A stretch of 64,000 nt of DNA from Flammeovirgaceae bacterium BBD 1991-12 (GCA_001657315.1 LYSV01000035.1:1-64000); one strand, 5' to 3'. Shown: positions 27,364 to 37,290, numbered from the stretch's first letter. A program made the numbers and translations. The notes: a model not told the origin generated them from the letters alone.

Positions 27364-30300
27364 ATGATTTGTAAAATCAATATTTTACTACTCTTCGCTA
27401 TTGCCTTACTTTCCTGCGAAACAACTCAGGAGACAAAACAACGTCCGCGTGATCCGTGGGTATTCCGTTCGGTACTGGACGAGCAACCAAGGATCATTAC
27501 TGTCACACTGCATGAAGAAATGTATGTGGCCTATGACGCGCGTCACGCCGGTCTGTATAAGGCGTGGAAGGGCGGAGTTAATTTTGATGGTGTTGTATAC
27601 ACCTCAGTTCACGGCCCGCAACCTACTTCCAAAGGTTATGCCTACTACACTGAAAGACTGACCAATCCAGGCTGGGCATTACTCAAAGGGGACAGGGTGG
27701 AGCGTCCTGATGTCCAATTTAAAGGATACCGGTTCGATGAGGGCCGGGTTTACTTCAGGTACCAGTTGAAGGATGACTCCGGCCTTTTGATCAACATTGA
27801 AGAAAGCCCTGAGTACATCAAAAAAGGGAACCAGAATGGTCTGGAAAGAAAATACACTACTTCTGGTGTGCCAGAGGACATGCAGGTGGTTTACGAGACT
27901 GCGATTACTTCACTGAAATCAGATTCCGACTACACCACCGACGGTAAGTTCAGGGTCACTGGAACAGAGCAAACCGAGGCTGGGTCAGGCAGTACAACGG
28001 CAGTAACCGGTTTGCTGATACTGAACTCTAACGCTTCAACTGATTTTACCATTTACTATCATCCCGGTTTTGACGCACAGGATCCGAAAAGTATTGCTGT
28101 GGCTGATGTAGCTATAGACGACGAGGTGGAGGCCATGCTGGCAAAGGGAAAGGAACTGATCTACAACAGCAACTGCAAAACGTGTCACAACGAAGAGAAA
28201 AAGACGGTCGGGCCTGCCTACATAGAAGTAGCGAAAAGATATGACTTTTCAGAGGCCACCATTGAGGATCTTGCCGGCAAAGTGATCAAGGGAGGTTCGG
28301 GGGTATGGGGTGAGGTGCCAATGAACGCTCATCCTGACTTGCAGGAAGAAGATGCGAGACTCATGGTGTCCTACGTGTTGTCACTGGACGGTGACAGACC
28401 GGAAAAAGATGAACCTCAACCTGTATTTCTTGATCTGGAATCTATCCCACTTAATTTGTCAGAAACCTACGAAGCCGGGGAAAGTGATGGCGAATTCCAT
28501 CCAGGGCTGGCTGTACATGCATGGGTGTATAATGATTATAATTCCGATGCGCGAAAGGTTCCGGAAGATCAAAAACCCATACTCTCAGGTGTGGTGCCAG
28601 CTATTCATGTAACGGAGCGGTCTGGCCTTGGAGACCGCAACACCAATATTTTTATACAGTTCACGGGCTATCTGGAAGTTCCCGAAACATCCAACTATGT
28701 ATTGCGTTTGGTCTCTGATGATGGTTCCTGGCTGTATGTGGACGGGAAGCAGGTTCTGGACAACAGTGGCTTTCATGGAGCTGAGGCCAAAGATAGTGAA
28801 CTCTACCTGACGGCCGGGAAGCATCCTGTTCGTATCGATTATTTCAATGGAAGTGGAGGAGGAGGAATATCTTTCCAATGGATAAAACATGGGGAGGATG
28901 CCTTTTCTGTGGTGCCAAACCCCAGCCTTTCTCATAAAAAAAGCGAATTCAAAGAGGTGGTACCCTATGTGCCCAGAGAGGAGCTGGTGCGCAGTATACC
29001 TGGTGATCAGACCAAACTAACGGAGGTCCATCCTTCGTTTGATCTTACGCAGGCTCGCCCTGATGATTTTCACCCTATGGTAGGTGGTATGGACTTCCTC
29101 TCCGATGGCAGACTTGTGGTTTGTACATGGGACTCCGTGGGGCCCGTTTATATTGTGGACGGTGCACATACCGGTGATCCTGCGCAGATGTCTGTAAAAC
29201 GGATCGCTACCGGCCTGGCAGAGCCACTTGGACTCAAAGTAGTGGAGGACACCATTTATGTATTGCAAAAGCAGGAGTTGACAAAGCTTATTGATCGTGA
29301 TGGAGATGAGCTGATCGATGACTACTTTACCGTTGCAGATGACTGGGATGTGTCGGCCAACTTCCATGAATTTTCCTTTGGATTAGTCTACCAGGGTGGG
29401 TATTTCTATGGCGCCCTTGCGACAGCCATATTACCCGGCGGCGCCAGTGCTCAGCCACAGATCCCGGACAGAGGCAAGGTGGTAAAAGTGGCCCGTGATG
29501 GTAGTTCTATAGAGTATATTGCCCACGGTCTGCGTACACCCAACGGCATCGGTATTGGTATTGACGATCAAATATTCATAGCTGATAATCAGGGGGACTG
29601 GTTGCCTTCCAGCAAGATCGTTCATGTGCAGGAGGGAGCATGGTTTGGGTCACGTTCCGTGGATTATGAAGGCACGGAGGGCCTGAAGGAAAACCTTCCG
29701 GTGGTGTGGCTGCCCCAGGATGAGATCGGCAATTCACCCACCACTCCTCTGGCGCTGAATGTAGGTCCCTATCAAAATCAGATGATCCATGGGGAAGTAA
29801 CTCATGGAGGAATAAAAAGAGTCTTTGTGGAAAAAATAAACGGGGAATACCAGGGAGCAGTGTTTCGTTTCATTCAGGGTCTTGAGGCTGGCGTGAACAG
29901 GTTGACCTGGGGGCCTGATGGCAGCCTTTATGCTGGGGGGATTGGTAACCCCGGCAACTGGCAGCAGGATGGTAAGCTATGGTATGGCCTGCAGCGGCTC
30001 AGCTTTAATGATCAGGTCACATTTGAGCCTTTGGCTATCCGGGCAAAGTCCAACGGCATTGAAGTAGAGTTCACAGAGCCGATAGCTGAGGGAGAGGGGG
30101 AGTTGATCGGGGACTACAGGATACTGCAATGGTATTATCAACCCACTGCAGACTATGGCGGTCCCAAACTTAACCTTGAGGAATTGACCATTAACTCACT
30201 CCATATGTCGGAGGACCGCAAAAAGATATTTCTGACTCTGGCCGGAATGAAGCCTGGGCATATGGTACACTTTCGTGTGATGAATCCTTTTATAAGTGTG

Positions 30301-31053
30301 TCCGGTAATTCTCTGTGGACTACGGAGGGTTGGTATACTATGAACAACATTCCTGAAAATGATCCTGGTTTTGTTCGGCCTGTTAACCCTGTTGCGAATA
30401 ATACCCTGACGGAGAAAGAAAAAGGGGAAGGCTGGCAGCTTCTGTTTGACGGTAAAACCACCAACGGATGGAGAAACTTCAGGAAAGACAGGCTAGGGGC
30501 AGCATGGAAGGTACAAAACGGTATACTTTATCTGGATACCAGTAATAAGCAGGGCTTGCATGTAGTCAATGGTGGTGATATCATCACAGATAAGGAGTAT
30601 AGAAACTTTGAACTCCGGCTCGAATGGAGGATTGAAGAAGGTGGCAACAGTGGCATTATTTACAATGCGGTGGAGTCCGAAGCGTATAGTTTCGCATGGC
30701 AGACCGGGCCGGAAATGCAGATACTGGATAATGAATACCATTCGTACGCACGTATGGAAAAACACCGGGCAGGGGACCTGTATGACATAAAAGCCACCCG
30801 CTTTGTCACCGTCAATCCGGCAGATGAGTGGAACCGTGTACGGATCATTTCGAAGGATGGCAATGTGGAACACTGGCTTAATGGATACAAGGTGGTGGAG
30901 TTCAAAATGCATACGCCGGAATGGGAAGAAATGGTGAGAAACAGTAAGTTTAAAGACATGCCGGGATTCGGGAAAGCCAAAAAGGGGCACATTTCGCTTC
31001 AGGACCATGGCGACCGCGTGGAGTTTAGAAATATCAAGATAAAGGAATTATAA
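27364..31053 (+). CDS. Four-domain periplasmic lipoprotein: cytochrome c, PA14, sorbosone-DH-like propeller, 3-keto-disaccharide hydrolase domain
   Basis: 1229 residues with a lipoprotein signal (ALLSC, Cys18). Residues about 25-255 are a beta-rich N-terminal domain (FRSVLDEQPRIITVTLHEEM). A class I cytochrome c follows, with heme site CKTCH (Cys271, Cys274, His275) and likely axial Met320 (EVPMNAHP). A PA14 sugar-binding domain is at about 425-510 (LRLVSDDGSWLYVDGKQV). A sorbosone-dehydrogenase/PQQ-type propeller spans about 555-880 (GGMDFLSDGRLVVCTWD). The last 210 residues form a PF06439 domain (WQLLFDGKTTNGWRNF, GNSGIIYN). The order suggests oxidation of a bound glycoside with electrons leaving through heme, then attack on the keto product. 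Both genes around it are sugar isomerases. Confidence 0.85.
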   Translation: MICKINILLLFAIALLSCETTQETKQRPRDPWVFRSVLDEQPRIITVTLHEEMYVAYDARHAGLYKAWKGGVNFDGVVYTSVHGPQPTSKGYAYYTERLTNPGWALLKGDRVERPDVQFKGYRFDEGRVYFRYQLKDDSGLLINIEESPEYIKKGNQNGLERKYTTSGVPEDMQVVYETAITSLKSDSDYTTDGKFRVTGTEQTEAGSGSTTAVTGLLILNSNASTDFTIYYHPGFDAQDPKSIAVADVAIDDEVEAMLAKGKELIYNSNCKTCHNEEKKTVGPAYIEVAKRYDFSEATIEDLAGKVIKGGSGVWGEVPMNAHPDLQEEDARLMVSYVLSLDGDRPEKDEPQPVFLDLESIPLNLSETYEAGESDGEFHPGLAVHAWVYNDYNSDARKVPEDQKPILSGVVPAIHVTERSGLGDRNTNIFIQFTGYLEVPETSNYVLRLVSDDGSWLYVDGKQVLDNSGFHGAEAKDSELYLTAGKHPVRIDYFNGSGGGGISFQWIKHGEDAFSVVPNPSLSHKKSEFKEVVPYVPREELVRSIPGDQTKLTEVHPSFDLTQARPDDFHPMVGGMDFLSDGRLVVCTWDSVGPVYIVDGAHTGDPAQMSVKRIATGLAEPLGLKVVEDTIYVLQKQELTKLIDRDGDELIDDYFTVADDWDVSANFHEFSFGLVYQGGYFYGALATAILPGGASAQPQIPDRGKVVKVARDGSSIEYIAHGLRTPNGIGIGIDDQIFIADNQGDWLPSSKIVHVQEGAWFGSRSVDYEGTEGLKENLPVVWLPQDEIGNSPTTPLALNVGPYQNQMIHGEVTHGGIKRVFVEKINGEYQGAVFRFIQGLEAGVNRLTWGPDGSLYAGGIGNPGNWQQDGKLWYGLQRLSFNDQVTFEPLAIRAKSNGIEVEFTEPIAEGEGELIGDYRILQWYYQPTADYGGPKLNLEELTINSLHMSEDRKKIFLTLAGMKPGHMVHFRVMNPFISVSGNSLWTTEGWYTMNNIPENDPGFVRPVNPVANNTLTEKEKGEGWQLLFDGKTTNGWRNFRKDRLGAAWKVQNGILYLDTSNKQGLHVVNGGDIITDKEYRNFELRLEWRIEEGGNSGIIYNAVESEAYSFAWQTGPEMQILDNEYHSYARMEKHRAGDLYDIKATRFVTVNPADEWNRVRIISKDGNVEHWLNGYKVVEFKMHTPEWEEMVRNSKFKDMPGFGKAKKGHISLQDHGDRVEFRNIKIKEL

Positions 31054-31057
31054 ACTT

Positions 31058-31927
31058 ATGCTTACTCGTAGAACATTCGTCAAAAACAGTGCGCTGGCAG
31101 CAGGTAGCCTTGCATTCCTGCCGGCCTGTACCGTATCGGAGCAGGAAAAAAAGACTATGGGCCTTCAGATCTATACATTAAGGGACCAGATCCAGAATGA
31201 TCTGGCAGGGACCCTGAAGAAAGTAGCGGATATCGGTTACACCGAGCTGGAAGTGTTCGGGTATACCGAAGGGCAGTTTTTCGGCAGATCGATCTCTGAG
31301 TTTAAAAGCATGTTGGATGATGTGGGTCTGACTGTTCCGAGCGGCCACTACCTGACGGGGCAAAATGCTCCTGATCAAAAAGGTACTCCGATAAACGACT
31401 GGCAAATAGCCATCGACGATGCTAAATCCATGGGGCAAAAGTATATGGTGATCGCTTACCTGATGGATTTTGAGCGTGAAGATATCGCCGGCTACCATAA
31501 GGTTTGTGATATTTTAAATGAAGCGGGTGAAAAATGCAGGGCCAGTGGTATACAGCTCTGCTACCATAATCATGATTTTGAATTTGAAAAATTCGATGGC
31601 CATATTGCGTATGATATCATGCTTGAAAGGACTGATCCCGACCTGGTGAAAATGGAGCTGGACCACTACTGGATCGCGAAAGCCGGATACAACTCATTGG
31701 AATACTTTGAAAAGCACCCCGGCCGGTTCCCATTGTGGCACGTAAAGGATATGAATGACGCCGGGGAGTTTACCGAAGTGGGCACAGGGAAAATTGACTA
31801 TCGTAGTATATTTGAAAAGGCTCAGCAGGCAGGAATGGATCATTTTTTTGTGGAGCAGGATCAGATCACGGGTGACCATTTCAAAAGTATTACCACAAGT
31901 TACCACAACGTTGTAAAACTCGTGTGA
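31058..31927 (+). CDS. Exported sugar isomerase/epimerase with Tat-type lipoprotein signal
   Basis: 289 residues. The N-terminus carries a twin-arginine motif (LTRRTFVKNSALAAGSLAF) followed by a lipobox-like LPAC, so a folded, metal-loaded protein is probably exported and lipid-anchored. The mature part is a xylose-isomerase-like TIM barrel with likely ligands in CYHNHDFEF, KMELDHYWIAKAG, LWHVKDMN and FFVEQDQ. It starts 4 bp after the cytochrome fusion. A periplasmic isomerase beside a periplasmic oxidase domain suggests that both steps of a keto-sugar pathway occur outside the inner membrane. The substrate is unknown. Confidence 0.85.
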   Translation: MLTRRTFVKNSALAAGSLAFLPACTVSEQEKKTMGLQIYTLRDQIQNDLAGTLKKVADIGYTELEVFGYTEGQFFGRSISEFKSMLDDVGLTVPSGHYLTGQNAPDQKGTPINDWQIAIDDAKSMGQKYMVIAYLMDFEREDIAGYHKVCDILNEAGEKCRASGIQLCYHNHDFEFEKFDGHIAYDIMLERTDPDLVKMELDHYWIAKAGYNSLEYFEKHPGRFPLWHVKDMNDAGEFTEVGTGKIDYRSIFEKAQQAGMDHFFVEQDQITGDHFKSITTSYHNVVKLV

Positions 31928-31928
31928 G

Positions 31929-34250
31929 GTGAGCCTGAGGGGTGGCGTTACTACTATATTACTTGTAGGGATTACTGTATTTTCAGAGGCTCAGATCTTG
32001 TCCCAGGCCGTGCAGGGCAAGCTGATAAATGAGTTGAACCTGCAACCTGCTGAAGGTGTTGTGATCCACCTTTCCAATGATAAAACCTCCTATCAGGCGG
32101 TGAGCAATGTACAAGGCGAGTTCAGGATTGAAAAAGTAACGCTGGGGCGCTATTTATTGTCCACCCGGTCGCTGGAGTTTGGGCACTATCGCCAGGAATT
32201 ACTGGTAGTGGCAGGGCGGTCGGATGAGGTGGTGATCTCACTTACCCCAGCAATCATCAAGTTGGATTCTGTAGTGGTCAAAGCTGATATATCAGTGGCC
32301 CCCGCACGTATCCAAACCCATCAGTTCAGCATAGAACAGATCAGGAGGTTGCCCGCGGTTTTTTTTGATCCTGCGCGTGCCTTTCTATCGTCCACTCCAG
32401 GGATGATCGTGCAAAACGATCAGAATAATAACATTATCGTCAACGGAAAGTCCCCGAATTACATTAAGTGGATGCTGGAGGGTGCCAATATTGTGAATCC
32501 CAACCATCTGGCCAATGCCGGTACTCTTACAGACCGTCCTACACCCGCAGGAGGCGGAGTAAATATTCTCAGTGCACAGATGCTGGGCAACAGTCAGTTC
32601 CATCAGCCTCCGTATTCGTCATACTTTGGAAATGCTTCATCGGGAATAGTACATATGGACTTAAGACCCGGGAGCCATGAGCACCATACACACACCGCCC
32701 AGGCGAGCCTGCTGGGGTTGGAAGCTGCTTCCGAGGGTCCCTTGAATGAAAAAACTTCCTATGCCGTCAACGGACGCTATTCAACGGTAGGCCTGCTGAC
32801 TGATATGGGACTTGACTTTGGAGGGGAAAGGATCAACTTTTATGATCTGGCCTTTACGCTGCACCGAAAGCTGAACAATGGGGGGGACCTGAAATTCTTT
32901 GGCTTTGGAGGTCAGTCCATCAATGAATTTAATGCACCCGATAAGCGTGAGGACTGGGAGGAGGATAAGGACAGTACAAATGTTGACTTCAATTCGGAAA
33001 TGGGAGGGTTAGGCCTGCGGTTGAACTACCCGCTACCCAAAGGGCATCTGAGTTTTACCACAATAGCCTCGGGCCTGAGTACCTCCCGTGAGGTGCAGGC
33101 CATCTGTGGTGATGACTGTACACAACCGGCTGGTACTTATCAATGGAAGGATCGTCTGGTGTCTTCCCGGGTACATGCAACACAGCAACTCTCACAGAGG
33201 ATACAACTACATGCTGGTGTAATTGCCGATTATAAAAACATGCTTCTTGAGGCTTCTGAGCAACAGTTGATCGCGGGGTCAGCCGAAACAGAACTGTCTC
33301 CGCGGTTGAACGGAGGCGATAAGTACTGGATCCTCAGCCCCTACGCTTCCACCATCTGGATAACTCAAAAGTGGACTGTAGATGCCGGATTGCGCTGGAA
33401 TTACACAACACTACTGGGTGAGGGTTTTTGGGAACCACGAATGGATGTGGAATACAGGCTTAGCCCTGCTTCGGAAATAGTAGCAGGCTTTAACCGGCAG
33501 TTCCAGTATCAGTCTCCTGATCTTTTGTATACGGTGGGCAATGGCTTTTCTCCGGAAGATACCGGCCCTGCCGAAGTGTATAATTTTATGTTGGGCAGTC
33601 AGCATACGCTTGGCTCTGTTCTGCTTATCAACCGGCTGTTTTACGATGACTACCGGTCGGTACCCGAGCATGAATTCTCTGAATTCAACCGGCTGAATGA
33701 GTTTGTGCTTGCTCCCCGTAGTCCTGATGGCATAGCCAGCACCTACGGTTACAATGTAACCGTTCAGCGGGCCTTTGTTCAAGACCTCTATTTCATTTCC
33801 AGCCTCGCGCTTTTTAATTCTGTCTGGTCGGATGATCATGTTGATTCCCGCTTCAATGGCGGATATACATTTTCCTTTACAGGTGGTAAGGAATTCCGCA
33901 AGGAGCGTGAGAAAGACACAAAGGCCACCACCATAGGTACAAGATTGCTGTACTCCGGTGGTTTGAGGGAATCGTCCGTTGATCCGGAAGCCTCGCTGCA
34001 GTCCTACCGTACAGTATATGACAATGACAACCCCTTCAGTGAACAATTGAACGATTATTTTCGGATGGATCTGCGCATCTCATGGCGCCGTGAAAAGGAG
34101 GGCAAAACCCGTACCCTTTCGCTGGATGTCCAAAATCTCCTGTCCATTGAAAATGATGCCTACAGCTACTACGATTTTCGTCAGGGACAGGTGGTAAAGC
34201 AAAAGCAGCTCGGGATCATCCCCATTCTTGTGTATCGGGTGGATTTTTAA
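31929..34250 (+). CDS. TonB-dependent outer-membrane receptor (not SusC-type)
   Basis: 773 residues from a GTG at 31929, one base after the stop of the previous gene; the reading gives a hydrophobic signal (TTILLVGITVFSEAQ). A carboxypeptidase-regulatory-like domain lies at about 27-105 (GKLINELNLQPAEGVVIHL). A plug domain (RLPAVFFDPARAFLSSTPGMIV, NIIVNGKSPNYIKWMLEG) and a barrel follow, ending in a phenylalanine (VYRVDF). It is shorter than SusC and has no SusD partner, so it probably imports a small ligand or serves as the entry port for the sugar handled by this module. Tight spacing places it in the same operon. Confidence 0.85.
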   Translation: MSLRGGVTTILLVGITVFSEAQILSQAVQGKLINELNLQPAEGVVIHLSNDKTSYQAVSNVQGEFRIEKVTLGRYLLSTRSLEFGHYRQELLVVAGRSDEVVISLTPAIIKLDSVVVKADISVAPARIQTHQFSIEQIRRLPAVFFDPARAFLSSTPGMIVQNDQNNNIIVNGKSPNYIKWMLEGANIVNPNHLANAGTLTDRPTPAGGGVNILSAQMLGNSQFHQPPYSSYFGNASSGIVHMDLRPGSHEHHTHTAQASLLGLEAASEGPLNEKTSYAVNGRYSTVGLLTDMGLDFGGERINFYDLAFTLHRKLNNGGDLKFFGFGGQSINEFNAPDKREDWEEDKDSTNVDFNSEMGGLGLRLNYPLPKGHLSFTTIASGLSTSREVQAICGDDCTQPAGTYQWKDRLVSSRVHATQQLSQRIQLHAGVIADYKNMLLEASEQQLIAGSAETELSPRLNGGDKYWILSPYASTIWITQKWTVDAGLRWNYTTLLGEGFWEPRMDVEYRLSPASEIVAGFNRQFQYQSPDLLYTVGNGFSPEDTGPAEVYNFMLGSQHTLGSVLLINRLFYDDYRSVPEHEFSEFNRLNEFVLAPRSPDGIASTYGYNVTVQRAFVQDLYFISSLALFNSVWSDDHVDSRFNGGYTFSFTGGKEFRKEREKDTKATTIGTRLLYSGGLRESSVDPEASLQSYRTVYDNDNPFSEQLNDYFRMDLRISWRREKEGKTRTLSLDVQNLLSIENDAYSYYDFRQGQVVKQKQLGIIPILVYRVDF

Positions 34251-34355
34251 AATCATCAATTTATTTTAGTTCAACTTATTTTTAAATTAAATTCATTCCT
34301 TTAGGACGATACCCCGGTTTTGTTTCGAACAGAAACGACTTCTGCTCATTTTACT

Positions 34356-34363
34356 TAACTTTG
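34356..34363 (+). promoter_or_regulatory. Bacteroidota -7 box (TAACTTTG) for the kinase-like gene
   Basis: TAACTTTG matches the Bacteroidota sigma-A consensus TAnnTTTG exactly and lies 15 bases upstream of the ATG at 34379. No clear -33 TTG at the usual distance was found, and the implied leader would be very short. Confidence 0.4.
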
Positions 34364-34378
34364 TTGTAACTTTAAGGA

Positions 34379-35599
34379 ATGCACGAAAAGTCCCTTTTCA
34401 TAGTGGTAGAAGGCTTGGATGGTTCCGGCAAAACGTCGGTTAGCCGGCGTCTGGTGGACCTGCTCAACTCCAATGATGAGGACAAGGTTAAATTGACCTT
34501 TGAGCCTCATGATCCCTCCTGCGCGGGGTTGTTTATACGCCAGATCCTGATGAAAAAGATCAGCAGATTTTCACCCCGGGCACTGGCACTGGCCTTCGCT
34601 GCCAACAGACTCGATCATTGTGAAAGGGAGATCAGCCCATGGCTGGATGCCGAAGGAGGTAACGTAGTCATATGCGATCGGTACTATTTGTCTTCCATAG
34701 TTTATCAAAGCTCAGATGATTTTCCGGCCACAGACGTTCTGCGTCTCAACGAAAAAGCGCGTAAGCCGGACATGATCTTCTTTTTGAATGTGTCAGATGA
34801 GATCTGTTATGAAAGAATGAAAATTCGGGATGAAGAAGCAGAGTTGTTTGAGCAAAACCTGGCAGAAACCCGGCAAAAATATCATGAGGCAATCACTTTT
34901 TTGAGAAAGTTTAATTCCGATACTATTATTGAAATAGATGCAAGTGGTGAAATTGATCAGGTAGCCAATGAAATGCTGGAAGAAATCCACAAAGCTTATC
35001 CGGAATTTTTACCTCATGAATCCCTTGTGTTGGAAAGTGGTATGATCGAAGAACCCGGTTCCCCATACCTGAATGGGCAGGGTCAATTTACCCTGGAACA
35101 TGCAGCCAAGGAGCTAAGCACTGTCATGGAACTATCCGAACTTCACGATGAGCAGGATCTGATAAGAAAAATCGAAAAGGAAGTTGGTTCATGGCATTTC
35201 AGGAGGTTAAGCAAACTTTTTCTGGATTATCTGAAATTTAAAGATATTTCAGTGAAAAAAAAGCTTCCATGGGCCGAGGTAGATGCTTTTGAACTGGAAT
35301 ATACCATGCCCGGAGGCATTTTACTCAGAGGGATTGGTCTGGCCATCCATGAGGAACAACGATATGATCTGATCATGAAAAAGGCAGCTGATACCCCTGA
35401 AATGTCCGATTTTATGTTTGTGTTTTCTCCCGGGCCTTCCAAATTAGTGACACCTTATTACGAGCGCGAAAAGATAGTCTTCAATACCGAAACGCGGAAG
35501 GAGGGATTATTTCCATCCACAAAGCTCGTAACACAACGGGATATCGCCACAGCAATCCTTCGGATTAGAAAAGTAGTTGAAAAAGCCAACCGATTTTAG
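34379..35599 (+). CDS. Thymidylate-kinase-like protein with an unrecognised C-terminal domain
   Basis: 406 residues. Residues 1-205 resemble dTMP kinase: P-loop GLDGSGKT (12-19), the DRYYLSS segment near residue 100, and a helical lid with RMKIRDEEAELFE. dTMP kinases are normally about 200-210 residues, so this protein is double length. Residues about 215-406 (LNGQGQFTLEHAAKELSTVM to the end) match no domain I recognise. They contain a helical start and then a mixed beta part (FELEYTMPGGILLRGIGLAI). It is cytoplasmic and monocistronic. It may be the cell's Tmk or a nucleotide kinase for another substrate such as a thymidylate analogue. Confidence 0.75.
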   Translation: MHEKSLFIVVEGLDGSGKTSVSRRLVDLLNSNDEDKVKLTFEPHDPSCAGLFIRQILMKKISRFSPRALALAFAANRLDHCEREISPWLDAEGGNVVICDRYYLSSIVYQSSDDFPATDVLRLNEKARKPDMIFFLNVSDEICYERMKIRDEEAELFEQNLAETRQKYHEAITFLRKFNSDTIIEIDASGEIDQVANEMLEEIHKAYPEFLPHESLVLESGMIEEPGSPYLNGQGQFTLEHAAKELSTVMELSELHDEQDLIRKIEKEVGSWHFRRLSKLFLDYLKFKDISVKKKLPWAEVDAFELEYTMPGGILLRGIGLAIHEEQRYDLIMKKAADTPEMSDFMFVFSPGPSKLVTPYYEREKIVFNTETRKEGLFPSTKLVTQRDIATAILRIRKVVEKANRF

Positions 35600-35790
35600 C
35601 GATAAACCTTTCAATACAGGTAAAATAAGCCAGTTGTATAGCATGTCAGTTTTACATGATCCTTTTTTCATCATGTTACAAAATTATTATGGTACAGTAC
35701 TCAATTATCCTCAGGTGAAAATTCCTTCTTTTAAGAAGTTTGTGTTAATTTCAAGCCGCGACCAAATTCATCCAATTAACCTTTGAACCC

Positions 35791-37290
35791 ATGAATGAAT
35801 CGTTGAAAACAGCCCTCAGTCAGGCTGGTGCCGATGTGATGGAAGTTGAGAAACAACTGGAATATTTCAGAAAGGGATTCCCCTACTTACATGTAATGAG
35901 AGCTGCTTCTATAGGGGACGGTATCCTGAAGCCTGATGAGTCAGAAACAGTACAATATATCACACACTATGAACAACGGCAGCAGGAGTTAAGCATTGTT
36001 AAATTCGTGCCGGCCAGTGGTGCTGCCAGTCGTATGTTCAAGCAGCTCTTTGCCTATCTTGAGGAAGATGAGCAGGAAGGAGGAAAGGATCCGTTTATTG
36101 AAAAATTCATCACCGGCCTGGATGACTTTGCATTTTCATCAGCGCTGAACGGTAAGTTAAAACAAAAGGGAACTACTCTCAATGATCTGAAACATCAGGG
36201 AAAATACCATGAGATTGTACGCGCATTGTTGTCTGAAGAAGGGCTGAACTATGGCTGGCTACCGAAAGGACTATTGCAGTTTCATAAATACAGTGACTAT
36301 GCAAGGACACCAGTGGAAGAGCATTTTTCGGAAGGGGTACAGTACGCCATTGGTGCCGGTAACAAAATCAGATTGCACTTTACCGTTTCTCCCGAACATC
36401 AGCATGAATTTGAAAGCCATGTAGCACAGGCCAGAGCCGGATTCGATGGTTATGATTTTGATGTGACCTTTTCGCAACAAAAAAAGTCAACAGATACTAT
36501 TGCCGTCACCCCGGAAAATGACCCCTTTCTGGAAGATGATGGTACCATACTTTTCCGACCGGCAGGTCATGGAGCACTGTTGGAAAATCTCAATGATATT
36601 GAGAGCGACCTGATCTTTATTAAGAACATAGACAATGTAGTACCTGATCACCTGAAAGGAGAGACGGTCAAGTACAAAAAGCTGCTGGCGGGTCTCCTTT
36701 TGGACACACGTGATAGGGTTTTCAACTACCTGGAACAACTGGAGGAAGGGGTGGGTGAATCAACTCTCATTGAGATAGAAGATTATGCTAAAAATGTACT
36801 ACTACTGGACCTGAAGGATGGAAGGGATAAAGCAGAGCGAAGGGAGCAGTTGATCTATGCACTGGATAGGCCTATACGCGCCTGTGGTATGGTGGAAAAT
36901 ACAGGAGAGCCCGGTGGTGGACCATTTTGGGTAAAGGATAAAAATGGTAAATTATCATTGCAGATAGGCGAGACAGCGCAGCTTGATCCCAATGATGAGG
37001 ATATCATGGCTAAACTGCAAGGTTCTACCCACTTCAGCCCGACGGATGTGGTATGTTCTGTCAGGGACTATAAAGGGGAGAAGTTCGATCTGTTGCAGTT
37101 CCGTGACCCTGATACCGGGTTTATTACCGAAAAGTCCAAAGGTGGCAGGAAGCTGAAGGCGCTGGAGCTGCCGGGCCTGTGGAATGGCTCCATGGCTGGC
37201 TGGATCTCGCTCTTTGTAGAGGTGCCCTTGATCACCTTTAACCCGGTGAAGACCGTTAATGATCTGCTCAGGCCGGAGCATCAGGGGTAA
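35791..37290 (+). CDS. DUF4301 family protein
   Basis: 499 residues, no signal peptide or membrane helix. The segment FVPASGAASRMFKQL near residue 75 is characteristic of the DUF4301 family, which is largely confined to Bacteroidota. It resembles the G-x-G-x-R nucleotide-binding loop of sugar nucleotidyltransferases. Later conserved-looking parts are FRPAGHGALLENLNDI and RACGMVENTGEPGGGPFW. The function is not known to me; a nucleotidyltransferase-like activity is a reasonable guess. It stands alone upstream of gyrB. Confidence 0.8.
   Translation: MNESLKTALSQAGADVMEVEKQLEYFRKGFPYLHVMRAASIGDGILKPDESETVQYITHYEQRQQELSIVKFVPASGAASRMFKQLFAYLEEDEQEGGKDPFIEKFITGLDDFAFSSALNGKLKQKGTTLNDLKHQGKYHEIVRALLSEEGLNYGWLPKGLLQFHKYSDYARTPVEEHFSEGVQYAIGAGNKIRLHFTVSPEHQHEFESHVAQARAGFDGYDFDVTFSQQKKSTDTIAVTPENDPFLEDDGTILFRPAGHGALLENLNDIESDLIFIKNIDNVVPDHLKGETVKYKKLLAGLLLDTRDRVFNYLEQLEEGVGESTLIEIEDYAKNVLLLDLKDGRDKAERREQLIYALDRPIRACGMVENTGEPGGGPFWVKDKNGKLSLQIGETAQLDPNDEDIMAKLQGSTHFSPTDVVCSVRDYKGEKFDLLQFRDPDTGFITEKSKGGRKLKALELPGLWNGSMAGWISLFVEVPLITFNPVKTVNDLLRPEHQG

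Noticed and set aside
33411-34046. 211-residue minus-strand open frame inside the TonB receptor gene
   Set aside because: Antisense shadow of a beta-barrel gene that has clear family features.
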